A stretch of DNA of 64,000 nt from Bifidobacterium choladohabitans (GTDB lineage: Bacteria > Actinomycetota > Actinomycetes > Actinomycetales > Bifidobacteriaceae). The translations under genes were made by a program, and so were the position numbers. The notes under the pieces were generated by a model. The model had not been told where the DNA came from, did not search any database, and saw nothing but the letters and a program-made list of their open reading frames with translations. Shown here piece after piece: positions 1 to 8,585 of this stretch (position 1 is its first letter; each line of letters begins with the position of its first letter). The stretch is taken from contig NZ_JACFPL010000003.1 in NCBI RefSeq assembly GCF_016102005.1, positions 222,330 to 286,329 on the forward strand, in the 5' to 3' direction.

Positions 1-39
1 ACTCAGAAGCCCAGACGAGGCACGGCGGATCGCGCATGG

Positions 40-1008
40 ATGAGTGCGGCCAGGGGCATGCTCAACCGCCAGGCCGCCCTGTTGCTGGTCTACCTGCTTA
101 TCATCAACAGCGTCGGCCTTCTGTTCGGTGTTCTGGCTCAGATGGAGTGGAATGCCGTGTTCGATCCGGTGCCTGCTCACTCGGGATTTATATATGTGAT
201 GAGCCATGCCGACAAGGAGTATGGGGGCATCATCAATCTGATCGCCGCCTGCACAGGCCTCTGCTTCCTGGTTTTCACACGACGCCGGCAGATCTGCGAC
301 TCCGGTCCCTCGGGCATTTTCCACACTGATCTGCACCCCATGACCTGGCAGGTTCTGCTGGGATGCTTTGCGCTGACGCTGACCGGGCAGACCGTGGCTG
401 ACTGGTATCAGTCGGGCATGGACTGGACTGCGGCGCGGTTGGGAGTGCAGCAGTCCTGGACTACGACCCAGCAGATCCAGCAGGCCTCGGGTACCATTCC
501 CATGTTTATATACGTCAGCCTGCTGGCCCCCGTCATCGAGGAGCTGGTCTTCAGAGGGGCCATCCTGAACGCGTTGAAACCCTATGGGCACGTCTTCGCC
601 ATCGTCACCTCCGCCGTTATGTTCGGCTTCTTCCATGGCGACCTTGGCCAGGGGTTCTTTGCTTTCATCATGGGTCTGCTCCTGGGCTATCTGGCCTGCG
701 AATACTCCATCTTCTGGTCCATGGCCCTGCACGTGTTCAACAACCTGGTCGTCAGCGACGGGTTGGAAGTCCTTCTCGGGTTCATGAGCGACAACATGTC
801 CTCCTACATAAACGTGCTCATGATGCTGGCAGGCATGATGGCGGCCGTTCTGGTGCTTTACCTGGGCCGTCATCGGATTGCCGCTTTTCTGCATGAAAAC
901 CGCACCTACACGAACGTCTATGGCGCCTGGGCCTGCCCATTCTTCATCATGCTGCTGCTGATCATGGGCTTCACCATGCTGACCCCCTTCGTTTCAGCCG
1001 GCGCCTGA
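40..1008 (+). CDS. CPBP family intramembrane metalloprotease
   Basis: Hydrophobic protein of 322 residues with about eight predicted membrane segments. It carries the CPBP (Abi/CAAX-protease-like) core: an EELVFRG motif near residue 168 and later FGFFHGD and HVFNN motifs, the Glu/His residues expected to hold the metal at an intramembrane site. In bacteria this family cleaves membrane proteins or gives immunity to self-made peptides; the substrate here is unknown. The reading frame is open back to base 1 and no convincing ribosome site precedes the ATG at 40, so the true start may lie outside the window. The gene reads toward murA on the same strand with a 139-base gap. Confidence 0.8.
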   Translation: MSAARGMLNRQAALLLVYLLIINSVGLLFGVLAQMEWNAVFDPVPAHSGFIYVMSHADKEYGGIINLIAACTGLCFLVFTRRRQICDSGPSGIFHTDLHPMTWQVLLGCFALTLTGQTVADWYQSGMDWTAARLGVQQSWTTTQQIQQASGTIPMFIYVSLLAPVIEELVFRGAILNALKPYGHVFAIVTSAVMFGFFHGDLGQGFFAFIMGLLLGYLACEYSIFWSMALHVFNNLVVSDGLEVLLGFMSDNMSSYINVLMMLAGMMAAVLVLYLGRHRIAAFLHENRTYTNVYGAWACPFFIMLLLIMGFTMLTPFVSAGA

Positions 1009-1147
1009 CCAGTATCTGACAGGGTGGACGCTCTATGCCTGAGGCGACAATTCACGGTGTCCCCACACCCCCTGTGGCAGACTTGCAATAAGGGCCGATG
1101 ATGTGCCAAAGCCCGGCTCTGAGCGGATACGAGAAAGAAGCCGATAA

Positions 1148-2479
1148 ATGCCCAAGGTGAATACTCAGGATGATGTGCTGCATGTGGTGGGCGGCAGGCC
1201 CCTGCATGGCACCATACAGGTCCGTGGGGCCAAGAACTTCGTCAGCAAGGCCATGGTGGCCGCCCTTCTGGCTCCGGGTGTCTCGGTACTCAAGAATGTG
1301 CCTGTAATCCGCGATGTCCAGGTGGTTTCGGATCTGCTGAGGCTTCACGGTGTCAAGGTGGACGTTCGTCCTCAGGAGGGCGTGGTCACCATCGATGCCA
1401 GCCATGTGGAGCTGGCTGATGTGGCCGATGTGGACACCCTGTCGGGCTCTTCCCGCATACCCATCCTCTTCTCCGGGCCGCTCCTGCACCGGATGGGGGA
1501 GGCGTTCATCCCCGTTCTGGGCGGCTGCCGCATCGGCAGCAGACCCATCGACTTCCATCTGGAGACCCTGCGCAAGCTGGGGGCCAATGTCGACAAGGAG
1601 CATGAGGCTGGCATCCACATCACAGCGCCGGACGGCCTGCATGGGGCCAAGATCCACCTGCCCTACCCCTCGGTGGGCGCAACGGAGCAGACCCTGTTGG
1701 CGGCAGTCCTGGCCGAGGGGCGTACCGAGCTGTCAGGCGCGGCTACCGAGCCCGAAATCATGGACTTGGTGGCGGTTCTGCAGAAGATGGGTGCGCAAAT
1801 CTCCGTGGACGTGGACAGGACCATCCGCATCGAGGGTGTGCCCTCCCTGAAGGGGTTCACCCATACCTCCCTGCCCGACCGGATCGAAGCCGCCTCCTGG
1901 GCCTCCGCCGCCCTGGCCACCCATGGCGACATCATGGTCAAGGGCGCCCACCAGCCCGACATGATGACCTACCTGAACGTCTTCCGCAAGATCGGCGGCC
2001 AGTTCGACGTGCGCGACGACGGCATCCGCTTCTGGCATCCGGGCGGCGACCTGCGGCCCGTGGCCATCGAGACCGACGTGCACCCCGGATTCATGACAGA
2101 CTGGCAGCAGCCCCTGGTGGTGGCCCTCACCCAGGCCAAGGGTCTTTCCATCGTTCACGAGACCGTCTATGAGAATCGCTTTGGCTTCACCAAGCCGCTT
2201 ATTCAGATGGGCGCCACCATCCAGCTCTACAAGGAGTGCCTGGGATCCCTGCCCTGCCGCTTCCAGCAGCGCAACTTCAACCACTCGGCGGTCATCTTCG
2301 GGCCCACCCCGCTGACCGGCCAGGACATCGATGTGCCCGACCTGCGTGGCGGCTTCAGCCACCTGATCGCCGCACTGACGGCCTCCGGCCCCTCCACCGT
2401 CCATGGCATATCCCTGATCGACCGCGGCTACGAGGACTTCCGCGACAAGCTGCTGGCCCTGGACGCGCAGATCGACTGA
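1148..2479 (+). CDS. murA: UDP-N-acetylglucosamine 1-carboxyvinyltransferase
   Basis: First committed step of peptidoglycan synthesis: transfers enolpyruvate from PEP to UDP-GlcNAc in the cytoplasm. The 443-residue length is usual, and two EPSP-synthase-like halves are present. RGAKNFVSKAMVAALL near residue 27 corresponds to the substrate-binding GAKN segment. GGCRIGSRPIDFH near residue 125 contains the catalytic cysteine that fosfomycin modifies, so the sequence gives no sign of the Cys-to-Asp type resistance. It is followed after 14 bases by the acyltransferase gene on the same strand, and the two probably form a unit. Confidence 0.95.
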   Translation: MPKVNTQDDVLHVVGGRPLHGTIQVRGAKNFVSKAMVAALLAPGVSVLKNVPVIRDVQVVSDLLRLHGVKVDVRPQEGVVTIDASHVELADVADVDTLSGSSRIPILFSGPLLHRMGEAFIPVLGGCRIGSRPIDFHLETLRKLGANVDKEHEAGIHITAPDGLHGAKIHLPYPSVGATEQTLLAAVLAEGRTELSGAATEPEIMDLVAVLQKMGAQISVDVDRTIRIEGVPSLKGFTHTSLPDRIEAASWASAALATHGDIMVKGAHQPDMMTYLNVFRKIGGQFDVRDDGIRFWHPGGDLRPVAIETDVHPGFMTDWQQPLVVALTQAKGLSIVHETVYENRFGFTKPLIQMGATIQLYKECLGSLPCRFQQRNFNHSAVIFGPTPLTGQDIDVPDLRGGFSHLIAALTASGPSTVHGISLIDRGYEDFRDKLLALDAQID

Positions 2480-2493
2480 TCCGGCGGACATAG

Positions 2494-3387
2494 ATGGCTT
2501 CCAAAGGCAAACCCTCCCCCCGGTCTGCGGTGCCCGCCCTGTCCGACCGGCAGGTGGCCCTGCTGGCCCAACGGCACAGGTTGGTGGATCCAACGCGCTA
2601 CTATCCCACTGGACATCGCACACCGGAACTGGACGAGATAGACGGCCAGCACCCCGTGGGGACCACCCGCCTATTGCGCGGGGTCTCCCAGGTGGTGCGT
2701 GACTCCTGCCGGGTCTATGCCTGGGGGTTGGAGCGGGTTCCGGAGACCGGGCCCTTTATCACCGCAGCCACCCATGTGACCCAGTTCGACGTTTTCATTC
2801 CCATGATGGCCCTCTTCCACCTGGGTCGTCGGCCCCGCTATATGGCCAAGGCCGAGATGGCCCATTGGCCCCTTATCGGCAGCTGGTTCCGCATGGTGGG
2901 CATGCAGCCGGTTGAACGCAAGTCCGGCAAGGCCAGGTCAATTGAGGAGGAGTCGATCAGCATCATCACCTCGGGCAGGCCGCTGACCATCTGGCCCGAG
3001 GGGACCGTGACCCGTGACCCGCTGAAGTGGCCCATGTCGCTCAAGCCCGGGGTCGGATTCATCGCCTTGGAGGCGTCGCGGCAGCTGGGTCGTATGGTCC
3101 CACTCTATCCCAGCATCACCTGGGGGGCTGCTTCGATCAACCACAAGTGGCCCTGGCCTCGCAAGAACGTGGTCATGTGTTATGACAGGCTCCTTGACTA
3201 TTCCGACCTACTGGAAGATATGGATCAGTGGGGTGCGGAACCTCCCAAGCAATCCGTACATGCCCTCTGCGTCCGCCTGCGCAATCGGATGGAAGAGGTC
3301 ATGGCCGAGATCCGTGGCGAGGAGCCCCCGAAGGCTGGATATTTCGATTATGTGACCATGACCCGTCGGCCCAGAAGCGAGCAATAA
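2494..3387 (+). CDS. 1-acyl-sn-glycerol-3-phosphate acyltransferase (PlsC family)
   Basis: Protein of 297 residues in the PlsC/LPLAT family, which acylates lysophosphatidic acid to phosphatidic acid at the membrane. The catalytic HX4D block appears as HVTQFD near residue 93. IWPEGTVTRD near residue 167 matches the glycerol-phosphate-binding EGT(R/T) motif. An N-terminal extension of about 65 residues precedes the catalytic domain. It lies 14 bases after murA and before gpsA, which makes its glycerol-3-phosphate precursor. This supports a phospholipid role, although other lysophospholipid acyltransferase specificities cannot be excluded. Confidence 0.88.
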   Translation: MASKGKPSPRSAVPALSDRQVALLAQRHRLVDPTRYYPTGHRTPELDEIDGQHPVGTTRLLRGVSQVVRDSCRVYAWGLERVPETGPFITAATHVTQFDVFIPMMALFHLGRRPRYMAKAEMAHWPLIGSWFRMVGMQPVERKSGKARSIEEESISIITSGRPLTIWPEGTVTRDPLKWPMSLKPGVGFIALEASRQLGRMVPLYPSITWGAASINHKWPWPRKNVVMCYDRLLDYSDLLEDMDQWGAEPPKQSVHALCVRLRNRMEEVMAEIRGEEPPKAGYFDYVTMTRRPRSEQ

Positions 3388-3409
3388 GGCCGGAACCCGC
3401 CCCTAATTC

Positions 3410-3437
3410 TTGCTGCCTGGCGGTGGTGTCATAGGAT
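3410..3437 (+). promoter_or_regulatory. Putative sigma-70-type promoter for gpsA
   Basis: TTGCTG at 3410-3415 and TAGGAT at 3432-3437 with a 16-base spacer, about 65 bases upstream of the gpsA start. The match is moderate and was judged by eye. Confidence 0.35.
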
Positions 3438-3503
3438 GGTAGAGACAAGAATGAGGCTGCTGGTCGGCGTTCCCGTGCGCACGGCATTATGCAAAGGAGA
3501 ATG

Positions 3504-4502
3504 ATGACGAAGATCGCGGTATTGGGAGCAGGCGCATGGGGAACCGCTTTTGCCCAGGTATTGGCTGATGCAGGCAATCAGGTGGTCATGTGGGACATCG
3601 ACCCGGATGTCGTGGGCGAAATCAACAGTCAACATTCGAATACTCGCCGTCTGCCGAACGTGAAGAGGTTGCCAGACGCCATCATCGCTGAGAGCGACCG
3701 GGCCGAGGCAGTCTCGGGTGCAGAAATCGTGGTCGTGGCCATAGCCGCTCAGCACGCCTGTGAGGCCTTGACGCAATTCAAGGGTCTGCTGGGTCATGAT
3801 GCCATTGCGGTTTCCCTGATGAAGGGGATTGAACGGGCTACCGACAGGCGGATGGATCAGGTGGTCTGCCAGACGCTGGATCTGGTCCCAACCAGGTTTG
3901 CGGCCGTATCCGGTCCCAATCTGAGCAAGGAGGTGGCCGCCCGCGAACCGAGCGCCACCGTGGTCGCCAGCGCGGATGCCGATACCGCCATGAGAGTAGC
4001 CCGTGCCTGCACGACCGACTATTTCAAGGCCTTCGTCTCTGACGATGTGATCGGCCTGGAAATGTGCGGGTCGCTGAAGAACGTCACTGCACTGGCTGTG
4101 GGGATGTCACGGGGGGCTGGATTCGGGGAGAACACAGCCGCCATGATCCAGGCCAGGGGGCTGGCTGAACTCACTGCCTTGGGGGAGGCCTGCGGTGCCA
4201 AGTCCAAGACCTTCGCGGGTCTTGCCGGGGTGGGCGACCTGGTGGCCACCTGTGGGTCGTCCCTGAGCAGGAACTATACTTTCGGCTTCAATCTGGGTCA
4301 GGGCAAAAGCATTGAGGAGGCCACCCGCGTCAGCAAGGGTGTCGCCGAGGGCGTACCCACCACTGATGCTGTCGTCGCCCTGGGCAAGCGCTACCAGGTG
4401 GCGACCCCGCTGGCTACGGCCATGAGCCATGTGCTGGATCAGGGTCTGAGCTGCCGGGGCATGATTGACGAGCTGTTCGGTGGGCATATCACTGCAGAAT
4501 GA
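3504..4502 (+). CDS. gpsA: NAD(P)H-dependent glycerol-3-phosphate dehydrogenase
   Basis: Reduces dihydroxyacetone phosphate to sn-glycerol-3-phosphate for phospholipid synthesis. The Rossmann signature VLGAGAWGTAFA lies at the N-terminus, SGPNLSKEVA near residue 140, and the C-terminal domain has the catalytic-lysine/substrate region GLAGVGDLVATC near residue 235. Length about 332 residues. I place the start at the second of two adjacent ATGs (3504) because AAAGGAG at 3493-3499 is then correctly spaced. An earlier in-frame ATG at 3489 lies upstream of that ribosome site and is rejected. It follows the acyltransferase gene and probably has its own promoter. Confidence 0.95.
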   Translation: MTKIAVLGAGAWGTAFAQVLADAGNQVVMWDIDPDVVGEINSQHSNTRRLPNVKRLPDAIIAESDRAEAVSGAEIVVVAIAAQHACEALTQFKGLLGHDAIAVSLMKGIERATDRRMDQVVCQTLDLVPTRFAAVSGPNLSKEVAAREPSATVVASADADTAMRVARACTTDYFKAFVSDDVIGLEMCGSLKNVTALAVGMSRGAGFGENTAAMIQARGLAELTALGEACGAKSKTFAGLAGVGDLVATCGSSLSRNYTFGFNLGQGKSIEEATRVSKGVAEGVPTTDAVVALGKRYQVATPLATAMSHVLDQGLSCRGMIDELFGGHITAE

Positions 4503-4809
4503 GTCTGACCACCATCAGAATGGTGTCCATCAGAAAATCCTGAGGGCTATAGAGGGTGCACGAAGGCTGTGAAGCGTGCGCTATCAACCTATTGATCGGC
4601 GATGAATGGTTTCCGGATCAGGATGTGCGCCTGGCTTGTCTGACTGCTGTATCGGCCTTGTTATGCCTGTTCGTGCCAAGCTTGTGGATGAGCGACTGTG
4701 TCCGGGCCTTTCCGCCTGGCAAGGGGATATTCTGCTGTCTTGAATGATGTATCTGCCTGGGCAGGTGCATGAGGTTGAAAATCATGTCCAGGATGAGGAA
4801 AGCCGAGGG
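4503..4809. other. Intergenic region between gpsA and ddl, no gene recognised
   Basis: About 307 bases without a convincing gene. A 63-codon frame at 4556-4747 (five cysteines, a hydrophobic stretch) has no clear ribosome site and resembles nothing I know. The ddl frame is open through the last 66 bases from an ATG at 4744, but I prefer the ATG at 4810. No strong terminator or promoter was seen. Confidence 0.4.
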
Positions 4810-5961
4810 ATGATGGTCAGGAAACGTGTTGTGGTGCTCTATGGCGGGCGTGCCGACGAACATTCCATATCCTGCGTGTCGGCGGCCGGCGTGCTCAATG
4901 CCATCGATACCGACCGATATGAGCCCATCCCCATCGGCATCACCAAGGATGGCCGATGGACCATCGGCGGCCAGGATCCCAGGCAGTGGGGTCTGGGCGA
5001 TGCCAGTCTGCCAACCGTGCAGATAACCGAAGGCAGCCGTCCGATCATCCTCGACATGGCCCGTGGCAGGGATGGGTTTCTGATCGGCGACCATGACGAC
5101 CTGGTCTCTGGATCCGAGCCTTCCAGGTCCGTCGGGTCCTTGGAGCCTTTGGGGCATGTGGACGTGGTTTTCCCGGTGCTCCACGGCCCTTACGGTGAGG
5201 ACGGTACTCTGCAGGGCCTGCTTGAAATGATGGGTCTGCCCTACGTCGGGTGCGGGGTCTTCGCCTCTGCCGCATGCATGGACAAGCACTACACCAAGAT
5301 TCTGCTCAGTCAGGCCGGTATACCTGTGGCTCCGGGCATCACCATTGACTCCCGTGAACAGCAATCCGGGGCCGACCTGCTGGCCGCTGTGCAGAAGGCG
5401 GAGCTGCATTACCCGCTCTTCGTCAAGCCCTCCCGTGCGGGATCCAGCTTTGGCGTGGTCAAAGTGGAAGAGCCCGAAGGCGAAGCCCTGGCTGCTGCGG
5501 TCGCCGAGGCTGCAAGGCACGACTGGCGGGTCCTGATGGAGGAGGGCATTGAGGGGCGGGAGATCGAGTGCGCCGTGCTCGCCTCCAGCAAGGACAGAAA
5601 GCCCCGCACAGCCTGGCCTGGCGAGGTGGTGCTGGACAAGGCTGACCAGGACGAGGCTTTCTACGACTTCGACAGCAAGTATGTGGACTCCTCCGCCTCC
5701 CACGTGGAGGTCCCCGCGAACCTGCCGGAGGAGACTCTTCAGAAGGTTCGCGACCTGGCCGCCAAGGCCTTCAGAACCGTGGACGGCGCCGGTCTGAGCC
5801 GTGTCGACTGCTTTGTGACGTCCGAGGGCAGGGTCATCGTCAACGAGATCAACACCATGCCTGGCTTTACGCCCATCTCCATGTATGCCAAGGCCTGGGA
5901 GGCCACTGGGATCACCTACACCGATCTGATTACCGATCTGATTGAGGGTGTATCGGCCTGA
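4810..5961 (+). CDS. ddl: D-alanine--D-alanine ligase
   Basis: ATP-grasp enzyme that joins two D-alanines for the peptidoglycan stem peptide. Visible motifs: LYGGRADEHSIS at the N-terminus, HGPYGEDGTLQG and YVGCGVFASAACMDKHYTK in the ATP-grasp region, FVKPSRAGSSFG (ATP-binding lysine and glycine loop), and NEINTMPGFTPISMY at the C-terminus (Mg-binding Glu/Asn). The tyrosine-type ligases make D-Ala-D-Ala and no feature of a D-Ala-D-Lac enzyme was noticed. Start placed at 4810 (MMVRKRVVVLYGG) with GAGG at 4795-4798. The frame is also open from 4744. Length about 383 residues. Confidence 0.93.
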   Translation: MMVRKRVVVLYGGRADEHSISCVSAAGVLNAIDTDRYEPIPIGITKDGRWTIGGQDPRQWGLGDASLPTVQITEGSRPIILDMARGRDGFLIGDHDDLVSGSEPSRSVGSLEPLGHVDVVFPVLHGPYGEDGTLQGLLEMMGLPYVGCGVFASAACMDKHYTKILLSQAGIPVAPGITIDSREQQSGADLLAAVQKAELHYPLFVKPSRAGSSFGVVKVEEPEGEALAAAVAEAARHDWRVLMEEGIEGREIECAVLASSKDRKPRTAWPGEVVLDKADQDEAFYDFDSKYVDSSASHVEVPANLPEETLQKVRDLAAKAFRTVDGAGLSRVDCFVTSEGRVIVNEINTMPGFTPISMYAKAWEATGITYTDLITDLIEGVSA

Positions 5962-5987
5962 CTGCGGCAGCGAGTGCTTCCTATAAT
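5958..5987 (+). promoter_or_regulatory. Promoter of the DUF262 nuclease gene
   Basis: A consensus TATAAT at 5982-5987 with CTGACT at 5958-5963, spacer 18 bases. The -10 box sits inside an inverted repeat (GCTTC / GAAGC arms around CTATAATA, 5976-5993), itself inside a wider AGCGAGT / ACTCGCT pair. The gene therefore need not be read from ddl, whose stop overlaps the -35 region. Confidence 0.6.
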
Positions 5988-6030
5988 AGAAGCGTCCGCT
6001 CTTGTACTCGCTGGTAAGGCAAGGTTCCCT

Positions 6031-8559
6031 ATGGATGCTGGTCCCGTTAAGCTGCTGAGTCTGATTGCCGATAAGGGCAAGCGTTTTATCGTTCCTGTGT
6101 ATCAGCGCCCTTATTCTTGGGATGAGGAACAATGCGAGCAGCTTTGGGACGATGTGCTTCACATCGGGCATTTACACGAAAGCGCCCATTTCATGGGTTC
6201 AGTGGTATGGGTTCAAGAGGGCACCATGGGCGCCGATGGGGTAACACAGGCTCTCATTATCGACGGTCAGCAGAGAATCACGACCGTAAATCTTCTCTTA
6301 GCAGCACTTGCTGCCTATGCAGATAGCCACCCAAACCAGGCCGATGAATTGCAGTTTTCACGCAATGAAATCATAGATGAATATCTGATTGATTCCTGTC
6401 GAGAAGGCGAAGGGCATTATCGTTTATGCCTCTCGCAGGGTGATCATGACCAATACCAGTCTGTCATTCACCATTTGGAGGATCCTAGGGCCCCGATTAC
6501 AAGTGAGTCCCATAGAATCATCGATAACTTCCAATGGTTCAGTGGTCAATTGAAGGAGATGAGGGATCCGAACAGCGTGTGGGCTGGGCTCAGGCGCTTG
6601 GAAGTAGTGTCGATCTCCTTGACGCAGGGTCAGGATGATCCACAGGCCATCTTTGAGTCCATGAACTCAACCGGTAAGGACCTTTCGACTGCAGATCTGG
6701 TTCGTAATTATGTGCTTATGCGGCAGCCCCTGGAGATGCAGGGACAGTTGTATGAAGATCATTGGAGAATAATTGAAATAAAGCTTGGCGTGGATATCTA
6801 TAATGACGTTTTTGATGATTTTCTTTATGATTGGCTTGCCATCATCAACGCCCCCAGACCAGTGCCTACACGAGACGTATACCGGTTCTTTAAAGACTAC
6901 GTGACCAACAATGGCTACGATAACCATGGTCAAATAGTCGGGCTTCTTGATCAGATGAGCAAGTTTGCCGGGTATTATTCGCGCATTACTTCGAGCTCGG
7001 GGGATGATCCTGAAATAGATCGATTGTTTGATCGCATTCGTGCTCTGAATATGTCTGTCATCAACCCCTTGCTCATGACCCTTTTGGATGATTACCAGGA
7101 GGGGGATGACCTCTTCAGTCGGAGTGATTTTGTATCCATGTTGAAGCTGTTGGAGAGTTATCTCTTCCGCCGCATTGCCTGCCAGATGTCCAACAACGGG
7201 CTGAACCGGTTCTCGCTTTCGGTCATAGCACGTCTCAGACAGGTAAAGGAAGATGGGTCACCCGGCTATCGGCAGGCTTTTGAGGCAGCCTTGCTGGGCG
7301 GGGCTGGAACAAGCCATCGGATGCCTGATGACAATGAATTTCGTCAGACCCTTCTTTCGCGCGACTTCTATCCCTTTTCGCGTTGTAATTACATGTTGAC
7401 GACACTGGAGAATGCGTACCATCCTAAGAACCCGATTGACTTCTCCTCCAGGAATTACACCATTGAGCATATTCTGCCCCAGAATGCGCTCGCTCATGAG
7501 CAGTGGCGGCAAATGTTGGGTGCTGATTGCGAACGGGTTTTTGCGGAGCATATCAACAAGCTGGGTAATTTAACTCTGACCGCTTATAACTCGGAACTCT
7601 CGGATGGGCTGTTTAAGCAGAAGAGGGATCGAATTGTCGGTGGGTATCAGGATGAATACCTGTCTATTTCACGTGAGTTGCGTGGTGCGGAGACATGGAA
7701 CGCTGAGTCCATCGAGGCCAGGACGTGTCGACTAGCTGACAAGGCTTTGGAAGTCTGGTCTATGCCGAAGATCGATCGTGCGACTATTGACAAGTACAAA
7801 GCTGATAAGCAGGCGAAGATTCCGACAAAGACGGTTTCTTTGCACATGTTGGGTGCCAGTGGCCTGCTGAAGCCTGGCGATCGACTGGAGAGTCTTTCTC
7901 GCAAGTATGAGGCCAGTGCCCTCATTACTGGAGAGATGATGATTAGGGTCTCGGATGGACGTGAATTTGAGAGTCCCTCGTCAGCGGCTTCGCATGTTCT
8001 CAAATTGGCTGGGGCGAACAGCAGCTCAATCAATGGCTGGACGTTTTGGGGACATGGGGGCATCAGCCTTGACGATTTTCGTTCTCGTTACCAGGTTTCG
8101 CAAGGTGATATGGAGTCTTTGGACCGCTCGAAGGTGAGGGCCATGTTCTGGGATGGGTTCGTTGACTTCTGTAAGGCCAGGAATGACTTCATGGCCGCTT
8201 TCGGCTCGGCCTTTACCAGAGCGGACCATACGCGGTACCTGCTGAGTTTTGGCTCGCCCGTGTCCGGATGCAATCTGGCAGGCCTCATCGGCATCAGGGA
8301 CGGGTACGCCACCGTTGAATTCCTCTTTCATGATCCTGCGCAATATGCGGACTTCCTTGAGCAAAAGTCTCAGGTCGAGAGCGACCTGTCAGGCCAGGAG
8401 GGTGATTTGGAATGGGATGATAAGGATGCAGACAAGAAGTCACGCCACCTGACTCTGACGAGGCATACTGATTACAAGCAAGACCAATGGGATGATATCT
8501 ATCGTTGGCTGGCTGACGCTTTGCTCAAGATGAAAAGCGTCAGCCAGTACGTCCGCTAG
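6031..8559 (+). CDS. DUF262/DUF1524 GmrSD-like nuclease with RAMA and DUF4268 domains
   Basis: Likely defence protein of about 842 residues. Order: DUF262 at residues 1-230 (PVYQRPYSWDEEQ near 22, nucleotide-site motif DGQQRITTVNLLL near 77, SMNSTGKDLSTADLVRNY near 210); a helical middle; DUF1524 HNH-type nuclease with IEHILPQN near 477 and NKLGNLTLT shortly after; a RAMA-like module near 602-668 ending GWTFWG; a C-terminal DUF4268-like region. In GmrSD and related enzymes DUF262 hydrolyses NTP and DUF1524 cuts DNA, often modified phage DNA; RAMA is predicted to sense modified bases. Start 6031 follows AAGGCAAGG; upstream in-frame codons to 5974 overlap the promoter. The gene is AT-richer than its neighbours, stands alone and has its own promoter, suggesting horizontal gain. 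Confidence 0.85.
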   Translation: MDAGPVKLLSLIADKGKRFIVPVYQRPYSWDEEQCEQLWDDVLHIGHLHESAHFMGSVVWVQEGTMGADGVTQALIIDGQQRITTVNLLLAALAAYADSHPNQADELQFSRNEIIDEYLIDSCREGEGHYRLCLSQGDHDQYQSVIHHLEDPRAPITSESHRIIDNFQWFSGQLKEMRDPNSVWAGLRRLEVVSISLTQGQDDPQAIFESMNSTGKDLSTADLVRNYVLMRQPLEMQGQLYEDHWRIIEIKLGVDIYNDVFDDFLYDWLAIINAPRPVPTRDVYRFFKDYVTNNGYDNHGQIVGLLDQMSKFAGYYSRITSSSGDDPEIDRLFDRIRALNMSVINPLLMTLLDDYQEGDDLFSRSDFVSMLKLLESYLFRRIACQMSNNGLNRFSLSVIARLRQVKEDGSPGYRQAFEAALLGGAGTSHRMPDDNEFRQTLLSRDFYPFSRCNYMLTTLENAYHPKNPIDFSSRNYTIEHILPQNALAHEQWRQMLGADCERVFAEHINKLGNLTLTAYNSELSDGLFKQKRDRIVGGYQDEYLSISRELRGAETWNAESIEARTCRLADKALEVWSMPKIDRATIDKYKADKQAKIPTKTVSLHMLGASGLLKPGDRLESLSRKYEASALITGEMMIRVSDGREFESPSSAASHVLKLAGANSSSINGWTFWGHGGISLDDFRSRYQVSQGDMESLDRSKVRAMFWDGFVDFCKARNDFMAAFGSAFTRADHTRYLLSFGSPVSGCNLAGLIGIRDGYATVEFLFHDPAQYADFLEQKSQVESDLSGQEGDLEWDDKDADKKSRHLTLTRHTDYKQDQWDDIYRWLADALLKMKSVSQYVR

Positions 8560-8585
8560 TCATTCAAGACGAAAACCTACAGCAA

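Noticed and set aside
4556..4747. 63-codon frame between gpsA and ddl
   Set aside because: No ribosome site, no recognisable domain, and its content looks random apart from a hydrophobic run.
4618..6171. 517-codon minus-strand frame opposite ddl
   Set aside because: Antisense shadow of a clear enzyme gene, His/Gly-rich and featureless.
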